Shown in pieces: positions 1-9,613 of a stretch of 63,952 bases of DNA (position 1 is the first letter of the stretch; each line of letters begins with the position of its first letter). A program made the translations under genes and the position numbers. This stretch comes from an uncultured Synechococcales cyanobacterium (GTDB lineage Bacteria > Cyanobacteriota > Cyanobacteriia > CAIUCS01). The notes under the pieces are model-generated. The model was not told the DNA's origin and did not search any database. It worked only from the letters and a program-made list of their open reading frames with translations. The stretch is taken from contig CAIUCS010000115.1 in NCBI GenBank assembly GCA_903897715.1, forward strand, positions 1 to 63,952. Reading direction: 5' to 3'.

Positions 1-55
1 ACAAGAATCACCGCCACCACCGACTAACATCCTTAATACTTTAATACTCCTCTCT

Positions 56-199
56 TTAAGCAACCTCCCCCCTGGGATCGCCTTTTTGTAGAATTTTTTC
101 CCGTAATTCTGGGGATAAATCCACCGCCGCTAATATGCCATAGAGTTTTTTATCTTTGTGTTCAGGGAAAGAGCTGCGAAACCGTTGTAAAATACTTAA
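56..199 (-). pseudogene. C-terminal remnant of an unidentified cyanobacterial protein
   Basis: An open segment on the minus strand reads through about 48 codons, including EHKDKKLYGILAAVDL and SPELREKILQKG. It ends at a TAA at 56-58. An in-frame TAA at 200-202 blocks extension upstream, and there is no start codon. The DKKLYGILAA..L...LREK pattern reminds me of the C-terminus of large hypothetical PD-(D/E)XK-like proteins common in cyanobacteria, but I cannot name the family securely. It lies beside an IS256-type remnant, so it is best read as gene debris. Confidence 0.3.
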
Positions 200-299
200 T
201 TAGATGCAGAAGCGGCGACAGCAATCCCAGACGGCATTTAGTCAGGTATCAGAGAACTGCGATCAAAGTGCGTTTAAAGCAGTACCACAGCCCATAAAA

Positions 300-402
300 G
301 AGACTGTCAAGCATTTTGTGTAAAGTATAGAAGCTAAAGGTGGAGACAATCCTCAAAGAGGATGGCAAAGCGATTGAGAACAGGTTTCCAATCTTTAGGG
401 GA
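300..402 (-). mobile_element. IS256-family transposase C-terminal remnant and terminal repeat
   Basis: The minus strand encodes WKPVLNRFAILFED just before a stop at 334-336. This matches the extreme C-terminus typical of IS256/mutator transposases (W..V.NqFAI.FEdR). About 10 bases further on lies the likely element end, reading GAGACTGTCAAG on the plus strand at 300-311. Upstream coding sequence is absent, so only the last tens of bases of the element survive. Confidence 0.5.
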
Positions 403-528
403 AGGAAGTGCATGGGGTGGGGTTAGTGTTTGGTCGGGGGTGAGGAATTTGGTGGGGGGATGGGGGGAGTAGGTAAGTGGGGGAAGAGTGGGATGGTTGC
501 TTTTTATGGATTTATTCTAGTCTAGTCA
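403..528. other. G-rich spacer
   Basis: G-rich plus-strand sequence between the IS256 remnant and the 3' end of the fraD-like gene. It contains many runs of three to six G. I see no gene or clear terminator here. Confidence 0.4.
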
Positions 529-1524
529 TTAGGGAATAAAGGAATGAGTAGGGCGATCGCACCGAATGCCAACATCAAGGGAGTTAGGATTTGGGGGTGG
601 CATGATTTGACAGGTAGTTTGAAGTTGATGTGGTTGACCATTGGAGGTCGGACCCTTCCATGTGGCAGATAACTGGAATCGTTCCGGTTGCCCAATAAGC
701 CCGGTGGTAATGGGTTTTACATCCAATTTCCATAGGGATTGTTCCAAACTGCGATCCAGTCGAATGAACTGTTCAAGTACCTGTTCTCCAATTTTGGCAA
801 CATCTCGGTAACGGGAGATCAGTGTTGGAGTTGGCATCACCTGGGGAGGAGGGGAAGTTGACGGTTTTGGGAAGCGTTGGATATATTCCTTTTGAAACCC
901 CTCCCTCAGTTGTCGTTCCATGAGTTGCAAAAGAATCGCTGCTCTGGGTGCTTCTGAAGAGGTTTGCCATTTCACCACAAAGGCACTATTCTTGAAATCA
1001 TCCGCCATCAAGGTGGGATATTTTTGCATCCAATCTTGAATTAAAAAATGAAAATGTAACCAACAGCTCAACAAAAGATTAATGAGTAACATGATTAACA
1101 ATCGTTGTCGGGCGGCTGGTGAAGGGAGTTCAAGGTTTAGGTTGGGTTGGATCAATTCAACTCCAATGGCAATGATCACTGAAACAACCGGCCATGAGGT
1201 AATAATGATATTTAAGTCAGTGGCAGGGGTTTCTATGGATGACCAAAATAAACAGACCAATGCCCCCACCATCCAGGGACCAGTGGAAATTCCACCAATG
1301 ATTAACCCTTTTGCCAGGGTTACCCAACCTAACCCCACAATCAACAAAATCCATCCCAAAGCCCCAAATAGTTGTAACCAACTGGGAGGAGCAAGAAAGC
1401 CCATCGCCCAGCACAGGAAGCTTGCCAAGACAAAGGTTTGCCAACAAATGGGCTGGGGTGGAATTAAAATAACCTTAACGTGGTCTAGAAAGTCTTTTAT
1501 AATTTCAGGCATGGTTACGGTCAC
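529..1524 (-). CDS. fraD: FraD-like septal junction membrane protein (DUF5357 type)
   Basis: 331 residues. The N-terminal half has about five hydrophobic segments (roughly residues 28-45, 50-68, 80-96, 105-122 and 142-163). A C-terminal soluble domain of about 165 residues follows, with a helical, possibly coiled-coil part and a Pro-rich stretch. The membrane layout, the WQT motif near residue 28 and the W(M)QKYP.L.ADDF segment after the last membrane helix resemble FraD of heterocyst-forming cyanobacteria. FraD is needed for septal junctions and filament integrity, and its C-terminal domain is periplasmic. In Nostoc fraD follows fraC and precedes fraE; neither is adjacent here. The family assignment is from memory of the sequence pattern. 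If correct, the organism is filamentous. Confidence 0.65.
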   Translation of the reverse strand: MTVTMPEIIKDFLDHVKVILIPPQPICWQTFVLASFLCWAMGFLAPPSWLQLFGALGWILLIVGLGWVTLAKGLIIGGISTGPWMVGALVCLFWSSIETPATDLNIIITSWPVVSVIIAIGVELIQPNLNLELPSPAARQRLLIMLLINLLLSCWLHFHFLIQDWMQKYPTLMADDFKNSAFVVKWQTSSEAPRAAILLQLMERQLREGFQKEYIQRFPKPSTSPPPQVMPTPTLISRYRDVAKIGEQVLEQFIRLDRSLEQSLWKLDVKPITTGLIGQPERFQLSATWKGPTSNGQPHQLQTTCQIMPPPNPNSLDVGIRCDRPTHSFIP

Positions 1525-1563
1525 CAGTCAATCAATTAAGGGGTTAATTCAGTACACTGCAAC

Positions 1564-1977
1564 TTAAGTTGGCTTATCTTGCCATTTCCCATACCAGTGC
1601 AACAGATCAGCGGGGACTGGGATTCGATGGCGATGGACGGGATGGATACAGCAATGTTTTGTCTTTGCATTGGCAATTAACTGCGAACCAAGTTGTAGTT
1701 GATAAAGAACCGTAAACGTATTAGATGTTAATTCAACAGGGTGCAAGTGGAGAATGGGGCGATCGCCACAATGAAGGGGCTTTAGGAAATCCACACTGGC
1801 ATGTACAATAGGGATAGCTTGATTGGGGTGATTGAAAAAAAAATGTAACTGGATTCCGGTTTCCATCAAGGAAGCCTCATAAGCTTCATGGCATAATTCC
1901 AATACCGAAGTAAAGTACACAACTCCCGCAGTATCAGTATCCCGTAACCAAAGGGAGCGGGTATAAGTAAAAGGCAT
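1564..1977 (-). CDS. menI: 1,4-dihydroxy-2-naphthoyl-CoA hydrolase (hotdog thioesterase)
   Basis: 137 residues. I chose the ATG at 1977 because AAGGAA lies about six bases upstream and the N-terminus (MPFTYTRS) then matches the family; an upstream ATG at 2046 would add 23 unconserved residues. The motif RDTDTAGVVYF at residues 12-22 is the hotdog-fold active-site helix of the 4-hydroxybenzoyl-CoA thioesterase group, with an Asp as catalytic residue. The cyanobacterial family includes Synechocystis Slr0204, which releases 1,4-dihydroxy-2-naphthoate in phylloquinone synthesis. It is divergent from ycf37 across 81 bases. A second phylloquinone gene, menC, lies 22 kb away. Confidence 0.85.
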   Translation of the reverse strand: MPFTYTRSLWLRDTDTAGVVYFTSVLELCHEAYEASLMETGIQLHFFFNHPNQAIPIVHASVDFLKPLHCGDRPILHLHPVELTSNTFTVLYQLQLGSQLIANAKTKHCCIHPVHRHRIPVPADLLHWYGKWQDKPT

Positions 1978-2058
1978 AGTTCCTTGATTTGAAAACAGTT
2001 TATTGGACTTGTCATTGAGTAGAATAAACAATGAAATAATTATCAAGCATATCTGGCA

Positions 2059-2592
2059 ATGGAACTTGGCTTACCAACTATCTACTTATCTTTATTAGTA
2101 ATCCTATTGGGAGGAGCAAGCTGGTTTATCTTTCGTCAAATTATTCGTACCCGTGCCGTAGAAAAGACCTTATCTTCTCTTCGTACTAAATTAAATACTG
2201 GCAAAGGGGATGCTCAAGATTACTATGAATTAGGAAGTATCTATCTGGATAAAAAAATTTACTCTCAAGCCATTGTTCAATTTCAGCAAGCTCTTAAAGC
2301 AAAAGACTTAGTGGTGGGGGAGAATACTGCGTTAATTTATAATGCCCTAGGTTTTGCCTATGCTTGTCAAGAACAATATGACCTGGCAATGCGCCAGTAT
2401 AAAGAAGCAATTAAACAAAAACCAGACTATGTAAAAGCGTTAAATAACCTTGGTTTTGCCTATGAACGCAAACAAATGGTTATCCAAGCCCTGGGAGCTT
2501 ACGAAACTGCATTAAACTATCAACCCGATAACCCCACTGCCCAGAAGCGAGCTGATTCGTTACGAAAACGATTGGTTTCCACCGAAAGGTAG
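2059..2592 (+). CDS. ycf37: Ycf37-type TPR protein, photosystem I accumulation
   Basis: 177 residues. An N-terminal membrane anchor (about residues 7-27) is followed by three tetratricopeptide repeats (about 51-83, 88-121 and 122-155) with the usual A.Y.LG.aY...G.y..A...y..Al pattern. Length and layout match Ycf37 of cyanobacteria and plastids, which assists photosystem I assembly or stability at the thylakoid (Pyg7 in plants). The histidine kinase gene starts 12 bases downstream, so the two may be co-transcribed. Confidence 0.85.
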   Translation: MELGLPTIYLSLLVILLGGASWFIFRQIIRTRAVEKTLSSLRTKLNTGKGDAQDYYELGSIYLDKKIYSQAIVQFQQALKAKDLVVGENTALIYNALGFAYACQEQYDLAMRQYKEAIKQKPDYVKALNNLGFAYERKQMVIQALGAYETALNYQPDNPTAQKRADSLRKRLVSTER

Positions 2593-2604
2593 CTGGAGGC
2601 GTTT

Positions 2605-5052
2605 ATGACAGGTTCTTTCCCTGATCCGTTCCAATTCCATTGGAGAGAGAAAGGAAACCTTGGGTTTCCATCCCTGCCAGTAGCTATGTTTCGGGTGGAT
2701 ACTTTTGGGTATTTTACTGGCGTTAATGACTGGTTTGAAGAGTTAACAGGACATCCTCTTCAATCCATGGGAGGAAAAGAATGGTGGCATTTCTTCTGTG
2801 GGTCAGGCTCCAATTCCATTGGTGATGAATGGAGAAAGGCAGTGGCAGAGGGGCGTCCTTTTCCATTTCAAGGTCAGTGTACCAAAAGTGATGGCAGTGT
2901 TGTTTGGATTAAGGGGCAACTGGCGATGGCACTGGATGAACAGAGGCTATCCTCCCATGTTGGTATAGTGATTAACATAACTGATCATCAGCAAACACAA
3001 GTCCAACTGGAAGCAACTCAGACCCGTCTTCAATCTTTAGTCCATGCCATTCCTGGGAAGGTGGTGAGGGTAAATCGAACTGGAGAATGCCTTGAATATG
3101 TATCAAAGCCTATCCCAGTTGATGAACAACCACCACACCGACAGAGGTTCATATTTTCCCCAGCAGATGCTTGGCAAACCATGATTGACCTAGCACTGGA
3201 TACCAAAACTGTACAGGTATTTGAGCAAAATCTCCCTCAGGAGTGGGGAAGCCGAGTGGAGGAGGTCAGGATTATTCCCCTTCAGCAGGAAGAAGCATTA
3301 TTAGTAATCACAGACATCAGCGAAACAAAACAAATCCAGCGATCGCTTCAGGAAAGTGAAGCCAATTACCGTCTGTTGGTGGAACACCAAACTGACTTAG
3401 TAGTTAAGGTAGACTTGAATGGACGACTGACCTTTGTGAGTCCCTCCTATTGTCAACTGTTTGGTAAAACCCAAACCGAACTCCTGCATCAACCCTACCT
3501 ACCCTTAGTACACGAAGCAGACCGTCAGGCTACCGAAGAAGCCCGACAAAACCTCCGTCATCCCCCCTACACCTGTTATGTGGAACAACGGGTGATGGGT
3601 CAAGGGGGCTGGCATTGGTTAGCCTGGTCATCCCGGGCAATCTTAAATGAACAAGGGGACGTAACAGCCACTGTGGGGATTGGGCGGGATATCAGCCAAT
3701 TAAAACAATTTCAACAGGATCTCCACCAACTGAATGAAGAATTGGAACAACGGGTACAGGAACGCACCCGACAACTAGAGCAATCTAACCAGGAACTTGC
3801 CCGTGCCACCCACCTGAAGGATGAATTTTTGACCACCATGAGTCATGAACTGCGCACCCCATTAAATACCATTTTGGGGATGGCAGAAAGTATGCGGGAA
3901 CAGGTATTCGGTGAAATCAATGGGGAGCAACGATTGGCATTAGAAACTATTGAAAGGAGTAGTTACCATTTACTGGATTTAATGAATGATATTTTAGATG
4001 TTTCGAAAATCGAATCCGGTCAAATGGAATTAAACTTAACTGCCACTTCCATTCACCTACTCTGTGAAAGCAGTTTAACTTTTATTAAACAACAAGCTAC
4101 CAAAAAAGGAATTTATATCCACACTCATTTTCCCCCAAACATACCACAACTGGTGGTTGATGAACGGCGTATGCGTCAAGTGTTAATCAATTTATTGGAG
4201 AATGCGGTTAAGTTCACTTCACCAGGGGGAGTTATTTCAGTACACGTCTCTCTTACTTCTTCCCCATGCCCTTCCCAATACTCCATCGATGCCCCCCAAA
4301 CCATCCTCAGCCCAACAGTTGTTCGCATTGCAATTCAGGATACTGGTATTGGTATTGCCCCTGAAGATACAGAGCGGATTTTTCAACCATTCTTTCAAGT
4401 CGCCCGTTCCTTAAGCCGTCCCTATGATGGGACAGGATTGGGACTGGGGTTGGTGAAGCGACTTGTGGAGATGCATGGGGGACGGGTCGGTCTCAGTAGT
4501 CAAGTGGGGGTGGGCAGTTGTTTTACCATCGATTTACCTTGCCAGACCCCCCAGTTTAGTGGTGATGACCCCACTGGTCCTGAAGGGGTTAATGGATCAA
4601 CTGACGGCACCCTGGAACTGCCCATCCGTTCTGGGAATCAGAGGGATAAACTAGGACAACCATTGATTTTGTTGGTGGAAAATAATCCCATCAATACCTG
4701 TACGGTTTCAAATTACTTAACCGCCAATGGTTATGAAGTCTTAACAGCAGGGAATGGAGATGAGGCAATTATCCTTGCCCAGTCCCGCATTCCCAACCTG
4801 ATTTTAATGGACATCCAAATGCCTGGAATAAATGGCAGGGAAATCATCCACCATATTCGTACCCTACCAATCCTTGCCCCAATCCCAATTATCGCCCTCA
4901 GTGCTCAAGCCGTGGATAGCGATCGCCAACCTTCTTTGGCAGCAGGGGCTACCCATTTCCTATTAAGACCATTGCGGCTCAAACAGCTCCGTCAAGCCAT
5001 CCATCATTTACTGGAAGGAGGAGTACAAAACCCGCCGCCCCCTCCATCCTGA
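2605..5052 (+). CDS. PAS-PAS hybrid histidine kinase with C-terminal receiver
   Basis: 815 residues and no clear membrane segment, so probably cytosolic. Domains in order: PAS about 24-130, a divergent central segment about 135-245, PAS/PAC about 247-365, coiled coil about 366-405, HisKA with phosphoacceptor His414 in MSHELRTPLN, HATPase with N, DTGIGI, and GTGLGLGL boxes about 525-650, and a receiver domain about 685-805. The receiver keeps Asp736 (LILMDIQMPG), but one of its acidic-pair residues is Asn693 (VENN) and the conserved Lys is Arg788, so it is partly degenerate. GGAGG sits seven bases before the ATG. The input signal cannot be read from the sequence. Confidence 0.9.
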   Translation: MTGSFPDPFQFHWREKGNLGFPSLPVAMFRVDTFGYFTGVNDWFEELTGHPLQSMGGKEWWHFFCGSGSNSIGDEWRKAVAEGRPFPFQGQCTKSDGSVVWIKGQLAMALDEQRLSSHVGIVINITDHQQTQVQLEATQTRLQSLVHAIPGKVVRVNRTGECLEYVSKPIPVDEQPPHRQRFIFSPADAWQTMIDLALDTKTVQVFEQNLPQEWGSRVEEVRIIPLQQEEALLVITDISETKQIQRSLQESEANYRLLVEHQTDLVVKVDLNGRLTFVSPSYCQLFGKTQTELLHQPYLPLVHEADRQATEEARQNLRHPPYTCYVEQRVMGQGGWHWLAWSSRAILNEQGDVTATVGIGRDISQLKQFQQDLHQLNEELEQRVQERTRQLEQSNQELARATHLKDEFLTTMSHELRTPLNTILGMAESMREQVFGEINGEQRLALETIERSSYHLLDLMNDILDVSKIESGQMELNLTATSIHLLCESSLTFIKQQATKKGIYIHTHFPPNIPQLVVDERRMRQVLINLLENAVKFTSPGGVISVHVSLTSSPCPSQYSIDAPQTILSPTVVRIAIQDTGIGIAPEDTERIFQPFFQVARSLSRPYDGTGLGLGLVKRLVEMHGGRVGLSSQVGVGSCFTIDLPCQTPQFSGDDPTGPEGVNGSTDGTLELPIRSGNQRDKLGQPLILLVENNPINTCTVSNYLTANGYEVLTAGNGDEAIILAQSRIPNLILMDIQMPGINGREIIHHIRTLPILAPIPIIALSAQAVDSDRQPSLAAGATHFLLRPLRLKQLRQAIHHLLEGGVQNPPPPPS

Positions 5053-5069
5053 CCCAACGGGAAACCAGA

Positions 5070-6098
5070 TTAAGCACTTTTTGAATATTGATTCATCAAC
5101 AACTTCGTTTTTAATCCATATTCAATTGCTTCCAGTAAACGAATCATACCGGTGGTATTCACCATATGGGGGGTTTTCCCTGCCTGCTGCATGGCTTGCA
5201 TCGCCTTGTCAGTTAATTTATGGCTGGCATACCCAGTGATGATAATCACTAAATCAGCCGTAGAGACATGACTTTCTGCCTGATCAGCCATTTGCAACCC
5301 AGATTGAGCCGTACACCACAGTAACAGAACCTTTGAATCCCGAAGCCGATTACGAACTGCGGTTTCCAACCGGTCATGTCCGCCATAGATAACCACCTTC
5401 CCTTCCAGTTGAGAGTAGGGATTTGGTCGCTTTTCCGAACTCCGATGACGGAGGCGGGGATGGACATCAGGAATCCGTTCGACTCGTGAACGATTTTCTA
5501 ATGCTTTATTATATATAAAATTCAAGGTTTGTTCATGGGTTCCCCGTAACCGAGCCACTGGTCCATCTTCACTATGTTGGTTAATTTGATTCATTAAGGC
5601 ATCCACCACTTCCTCCAATGCCCCAATTATCTTGAGTTCATGCATATATCCCCTCACCGAGACTGCCGCATCAGTGGATTTATAAAAGTCATCCTGCTCC
5701 AAAATCATTTCAATTAAGTCAGCCTTAAGGGTCATTCGCCAACGATTATCTCGTTCTAAATCTCGTTGACCCAAAAGAACTTCTTCATTGGCAATAAGTT
5801 CCCCATCAACTGCTTCAGCAGCTAACAAGTCTAGGTTATCTAATTTATAACGAAGGTCTGATGCCTTTTCTTCCAGCTTTTTCCGAGCGATACTATCAGC
5901 ATCTTCATTGGTAAACAGCGCTAATGCTTTACTAACCTGTTCCAATAGGGGGGTGAGTCGCTGGTGTAAATCCTGCCGTACCTTTTCTATCTTATCCTGT
6001 CGCTGTTGCTGCAATCTTTTTTCTTCTAATTCCATTTCCGCTAAGGAAATTAATTCCTGAACCGATGCTTCCAAGTCATCTAATTCTGATACATGCAT
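5070..6098 (-). CDS. DUF2325 domain protein with helical N-terminus
   Basis: 342 residues. The first 230 or so are strongly charged and helical, including a likely coiled coil over residues 5-80. The C-terminal 100 residues form a DUF2325 domain, beginning KVVIYGGHDRLE near residue 235 and continuing through a Rossmann-like pattern ending in IIITGYASHK and GMIRLLEAIEYGL. The function of DUF2325 is unknown. The gene is convergent with the hybrid kinase, with an 17-base gap. A clear paralogous name is not available to me. Confidence 0.8.
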   Translation of the reverse strand: MHVSELDDLEASVQELISLAEMELEEKRLQQQRQDKIEKVRQDLHQRLTPLLEQVSKALALFTNEDADSIARKKLEEKASDLRYKLDNLDLLAAEAVDGELIANEEVLLGQRDLERDNRWRMTLKADLIEMILEQDDFYKSTDAAVSVRGYMHELKIIGALEEVVDALMNQINQHSEDGPVARLRGTHEQTLNFIYNKALENRSRVERIPDVHPRLRHRSSEKRPNPYSQLEGKVVIYGGHDRLETAVRNRLRDSKVLLLWCTAQSGLQMADQAESHVSTADLVIIITGYASHKLTDKAMQAMQQAGKTPHMVNTTGMIRLLEAIEYGLKTKLLMNQYSKSA

Positions 6099-7056
6099 GA
6101 ATACTCCCTCATTATATTGATCTAAGATTAAAGTCTGTCAGTAGGCATGTTTATAGTAGTCAACTAGGATCAGTAGTGTGAATACAAAACATCACAAAAT
6201 CCTATTTTTTCTTTCTTAAAATGAGACGAAATTATCAAATCCATGGAAAAGTATCAACCCCATTCCCAATTCATCAAAACAGGACATCACTGTTGACTCC
6301 TTCCAAGGGGAAGAACCAGTGGGCATAGCCCTCAGTCCTCTTAACCGGGGGAGTGGGAACGGTTACAAATAAAACCATTTCTAAAATTAGTTTAAACAAA
6401 ATAACTGTTCATCTTTCTATTAAGATTGGTGAACAGCTAATTCATTCATCTTGATACCTGAACTTCATGATATTCTTATGCGTATAAATACCTAATAAAC
6501 AATCGAAAAATATTGAATCGGAGTGTTTCTAATTCAGACAAATTTTCGGAACGAACCTCTTATTTACCCTGATAAAGCATACAGTCTAAGCTGGACAAAC
6601 ATGCCACTCCGATAATCAATGAACCGATATTTGAGTTATGTGTTTTAGTGTATATTCAATTTTAGATACTTTCAAGTTTACTTCTTTCCCAAGGGCGAAG
6701 GGGTTGGGGGAAAGACGAGTTGATTATTTGATATAAAGAGGGATGTTTCCCCAGATAAATGGTTTGGTCTCTCCCCCAAGGAATAGAAATAGGCTCTATT
6801 TCTTCATCCGTTAAGGATTTCGGGCATCTGAATTGACTAACTCAAAAATATTTCACCGATTGAACATTCTCGTCATCCCAGTCCCATCAATGCACTGATC
6901 AATATCATGTGTGGGCTTATTGCTTAGTGTCACCAGCCCAAAAAGCCTTCTTTGATTATGGAGTAGGCTTTGCCTTCTGCTTCTTAACCCGAACTCACCT
7001 TAATTCATTCATTCATCAGATAAAATATAAAACACATCATAACTCAGTAGCTTCCT
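6099..7056. other. 958-base intergenic region with inverted repeats
   Basis: AT-rich sequence with no supportable coding region on either strand. It contains an inverted repeat closing a segment of about 100 bases (6512-6620), a tight hairpin with arms AGAAATAG/CTATTTCT near 6786-6806, and a weaker AAAGCC/GGCTTT pair around 6937-6971. The promoters of the two flanking genes must lie here, but I cannot place them. Confidence 0.5.
6512..6620. repeat. Inverted-repeat-bounded segment, possible MITE or structured RNA
   Basis: The arms are ATCGGAGTG at 6517-6525 and CACTCCGAT at 6605-6613. They extend outward as ATTGA/TCAAT if a two-base gap is allowed. The enclosed 79 bases hold no open frame of note. 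It could be a small non-autonomous element or a folded RNA. There is only one copy in this window. Confidence 0.35.
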
Positions 7057-7539
7057 ATGGTTCCTCCCGCACCGGTCTATTCACTTAATTACCAGGATAG
7101 TTACCCTTGTCCAGCTTGTAGACAGGGACGAATTACCCCTATGACTTTAATGGATGCATTTGGTTGCAACACTTGTCGCCATTTATTTACTGCGAATCTG
7201 GAATCCCAGGTTCTCCTCATGGCAGATAGTTCAGTACCTCGATTATGGCGATGGACGGGGGAGTATTGGCGGGGGGGAACCCAATCCCAACCTATTTTCA
7301 CTCCATTACTTATTTGGGGAGGAGTAGGATTCGTGATCTTACCCCCCCTGCTAGTGGGATTGACTGCCTATATATTCCCCCTTCTACCCGATGATCCCCT
7401 GAATTGGTTACCCTTTGCATGGACAGGTTTAACATTTGTAGTTCATTTATCCATTGTTGTGGGGTTGGTGTTGGACTATTACCAACCTGTTTTTTTCACC
7501 ATCTGGCTCCAACGATGGTCAACATCCAGAAATCAATGA
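7057..7539 (+). CDS. Conserved hypothetical membrane protein with zinc-ribbon
   Basis: 160 residues. An N-terminal zinc-ribbon-like module has CPAC at about 18-21 and CNTC at about 36-39. It is followed by a W/R-rich linker and two hydrophobic segments (about 84-107 and 118-143). This resembles small cyanobacterial membrane proteins of unknown function. It may bind zinc at the cytoplasmic face. It precedes typA by 105 bases in the same direction. Confidence 0.75.
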   Translation: MVPPAPVYSLNYQDSYPCPACRQGRITPMTLMDAFGCNTCRHLFTANLESQVLLMADSSVPRLWRWTGEYWRGGTQSQPIFTPLLIWGGVGFVILPPLLVGLTAYIFPLLPDDPLNWLPFAWTGLTFVVHLSIVVGLVLDYYQPVFFTIWLQRWSTSRNQ

Positions 7540-7644
7540 ATCGATGAAACCACTTAACGATAATACACAATATTGTAAAAAAACCGATAACATAATGGTA
7601 TACGACTTACTATTTAATTCATCTTCTCATCCAGCTCTGATTTT

Positions 7645-9435
7645 ATGACCCTGCCCATTCGTAACGTTGCCATTATTGCCCATGTTGATCATGGAAAGAC
7701 TACTTTGGTTGATGCCCTATTAAAACAAGCTGGTGCGTTTCGCGAAGGAGAAGTAGTTCCAGATTGTGTGATGGATTCTAACACCTTAGAACGGGAGCGG
7801 GGTATTACCATCTTAGCCAAAAATACTGCTGTCCGTTATAAAGATACATTAATCAATATTGTAGATACCCCTGGTCACGCTGACTTTGGTGGAGAAGTGG
7901 AACGAGTGTTGGGAATGGTAGATGGCTGCCTATTGATTGTAGATGCCAATGAAGGGCCGATGCCCCAAACTAGGTTTGTGCTCAAAAAAGCATTGGAAAA
8001 GGGACTACGTCCAATTGTCTTGGTGAATAAAATTGATCGTCCTCAAGCTGATCCCCACGGTGCTATTGATAAAGTCTTGGATTTGTTCCTTGAACTTGGG
8101 GCGGATGACGATCAGTGTGATTTCCCATATTTGTTTGCTTCTGGTTTAGGGGGGTTTGCCAAAGAAAAACTCGAGGATGAGTCAGTGGATATGCAACCCC
8201 TATTTGATTCATTCTTACATCATGTTCCACCACCAGTGGGAGACCCTGAAAAACCATTGCAGCTACAGGTGACAACCCTAGATTACTCTGAATACCTAGG
8301 AAGGATTGTTATTGGACGCATTCATAATGGTGTGGTTCGCATGGGGCAGCCTGCAGCTTTAATCCGAGAGGATGGACAAATTATTCGATCCAAAGTAACG
8401 AAGTTGATGGGGTTTGAGGGGTTAAGGCGGGTTGAAATTGACATGGCTTCTGCCGGAAACATTGTGGCTGTAGCTGGTTTTGCAGATGCGAACATCGGAG
8501 AAACGATTACCTGTCCCCATGAACCACAGGCGTTACCCTTAATCAAGGTGGATGAGCCTACCTTACAAATGACTTTTTCTGTAAATGATTCCCCGTTTGC
8601 AGGACAAGAAGGACAGTTCGTTACCTCCCGACAGGTTCGCGATCGCCTGATGCGTGAATTGGAAACCAACGTAGCCCTGAGGGTTGAAGAAACTGATTCA
8701 CCGGATCGTTTTCTTGTTTCCGGTCGGGGTGAGTTGCACCTGGGAATCCTAATCGAGACAATGCGGCGAGAGGGATACGAATTTCAGGTTTCCCAACCCC
8801 AAGTTATCTATCGGGAAGTCAACGGACAGCCTTGTGAACCCTATGAATTATTAGTGCTGGATATCCCCGAAAATGCTGTGGGTGGTTGTATTGAACGATT
8901 GGGGCAGCGTCGGGGTGAAATGCAAGATATGTTAGTGGGTGGTAATGGGCGTACCCAATTAGAATTCGTAATCCCCGCCCGGGGATTAATTGGCTTTCGG
9001 GGTGAGTTCATGCGTCTGACCCGTGGCGAAGGGATTATGAACCATAGTTTCCTCGACTACCGCCCCTTGGTTGGAGATATTGATGCCCGTCGTAACGGGG
9101 TATTAATTTCCTTTGAAGAGGGGGTATCAACCTTTTATGCCATGAAAAATGCCGAAGATAGAGGTTCATTTTTCATTATCCCCGGTACCAAAGTTTATAA
9201 GGGCATGATTGTGGGTGAACATAATCGACCCCAAGATTTGGACTTGAATGTTTGCAAAACTAAACAACTCACCAATCACCGTGCCTCTGGTGGTGAAGAG
9301 TTGGTTCAATTACAAGCCCCCGTTGATATGAGTTTGGAACGAGCCCTAGAATACATTGGTCCTGATGAATTGGTGGAGGTGACTCCCCAATCGGTGCGGC
9401 TGAGGAAATTGAATAAAAAACTGGCAAAACGCTAA
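7645..9435 (+). CDS. typA: TypA/BipA ribosome-associated GTPase
   Basis: 596 residues, full length for the family. The G1 motif AHVDHGKTT is at about 12-20, the switch [10 protein letters not shown] begins at Asp74, and NKID is near residue 128. It then has the EF-G-like domains and the TypA-specific C-terminus, with [12 protein letters not shown] and a [13 protein letters not shown] segment. TypA is a translational GTPase linked to stress adaptation and late ribosome assembly. The ATG at 7645 gives the normal [13 protein letters not shown] start; no Shine-Dalgarno is obvious. Confidence 0.97.
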   Translation: MTLPIRNVAIIAHVDHGKTTLVDALLKQAGAFREGEVVPDCVMDSNTLERERGITILAKNTAVRYKDTLINIVDTPGHADFGGEVERVLGMVDGCLLIVDANEGPMPQTRFVLKKALEKGLRPIVLVNKIDRPQADPHGAIDKVLDLFLELGADDDQCDFPYLFASGLGGFAKEKLEDESVDMQPLFDSFLHHVPPPVGDPEKPLQLQVTTLDYSEYLGRIVIGRIHNGVVRMGQPAALIREDGQIIRSKVTKLMGFEGLRRVEIDMASAGNIVAVAGFADANIGETITCPHEPQALPLIKVDEPTLQMTFSVNDSPFAGQEGQFVTSRQVRDRLMRELETNVALRVEETDSPDRFLVSGRGELHLGILIETMRREGYEFQVSQPQVIYREVNGQPCEPYELLVLDIPENAVGGCIERLGQRRGEMQDMLVGGNGRTQLEFVIPARGLIGFRGEFMRLTRGEGIMNHSFLDYRPLVGDIDARRNGVLISFEEGVSTFYAMKNAEDRGSFFIIPGTKVYKGMIVGEHNRPQDLDLNVCKTKQLTNHRASGGEELVQLQAPVDMSLERALEYIGPDELVEVTPQSVRLRKLNKKLAKR

Positions 9436-9504
9436 CTTCATAAAAAAATTATTGTAGTTATTAATACTTTATGTTTATGCCAGGTTCAGACTCAATCAAT
9501 AACG

Positions 9505-9510
9505 TACAAT
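9505..9510 (+). promoter_or_regulatory. -10 box of Yfr1
   Basis: TACAAT lies seven bases before the expected 5' end of the Yfr1 RNA, at the spacing of a sigma-70 type -10 element. No convincing -35 is visible. Confidence 0.55.
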
Positions 9511-9516
9511 ATAACT

Positions 9517-9586
9517 AGCGGAGACTGTAGTTTCCGTTCACTCCTCACACCACACTCCGCCTAGATAAATTCTAGGCGGTTTCTTA
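9517..9586 (+). ncRNA. yfr1: Yfr1 small regulatory RNA
   Basis: The unpaired core ACTCCTCACAC at 9540-9550 is the ultraconserved Yfr1 motif. A 5' hairpin (CGGAGAC 9519-9525 with GTTTCCG 9530-9536) precedes it. A 3' terminator hairpin (CCGCCTAGA 9557-9565 with TCTAGGCGG 9571-9579, then TTTCTT) follows. Length is about 70 nt. Yfr1 is known near trxA in many cyanobacteria, and trxA is the next gene here. The single-stranded core base-pairs with mRNAs of outer-membrane porins in Prochlorococcus. The 3' hairpin also serves as the terminator behind typA. Confidence 0.93.
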
Positions 9587-9613
9587 GTTATGTAGACTAT
9601 TGGATTTTCTCCT

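Noticed and set aside
1082-1567. 161-codon plus-strand open frame opposite the fraD-like gene
   Set aside because: It is the antisense shadow of a membrane protein gene with clear domain pattern.
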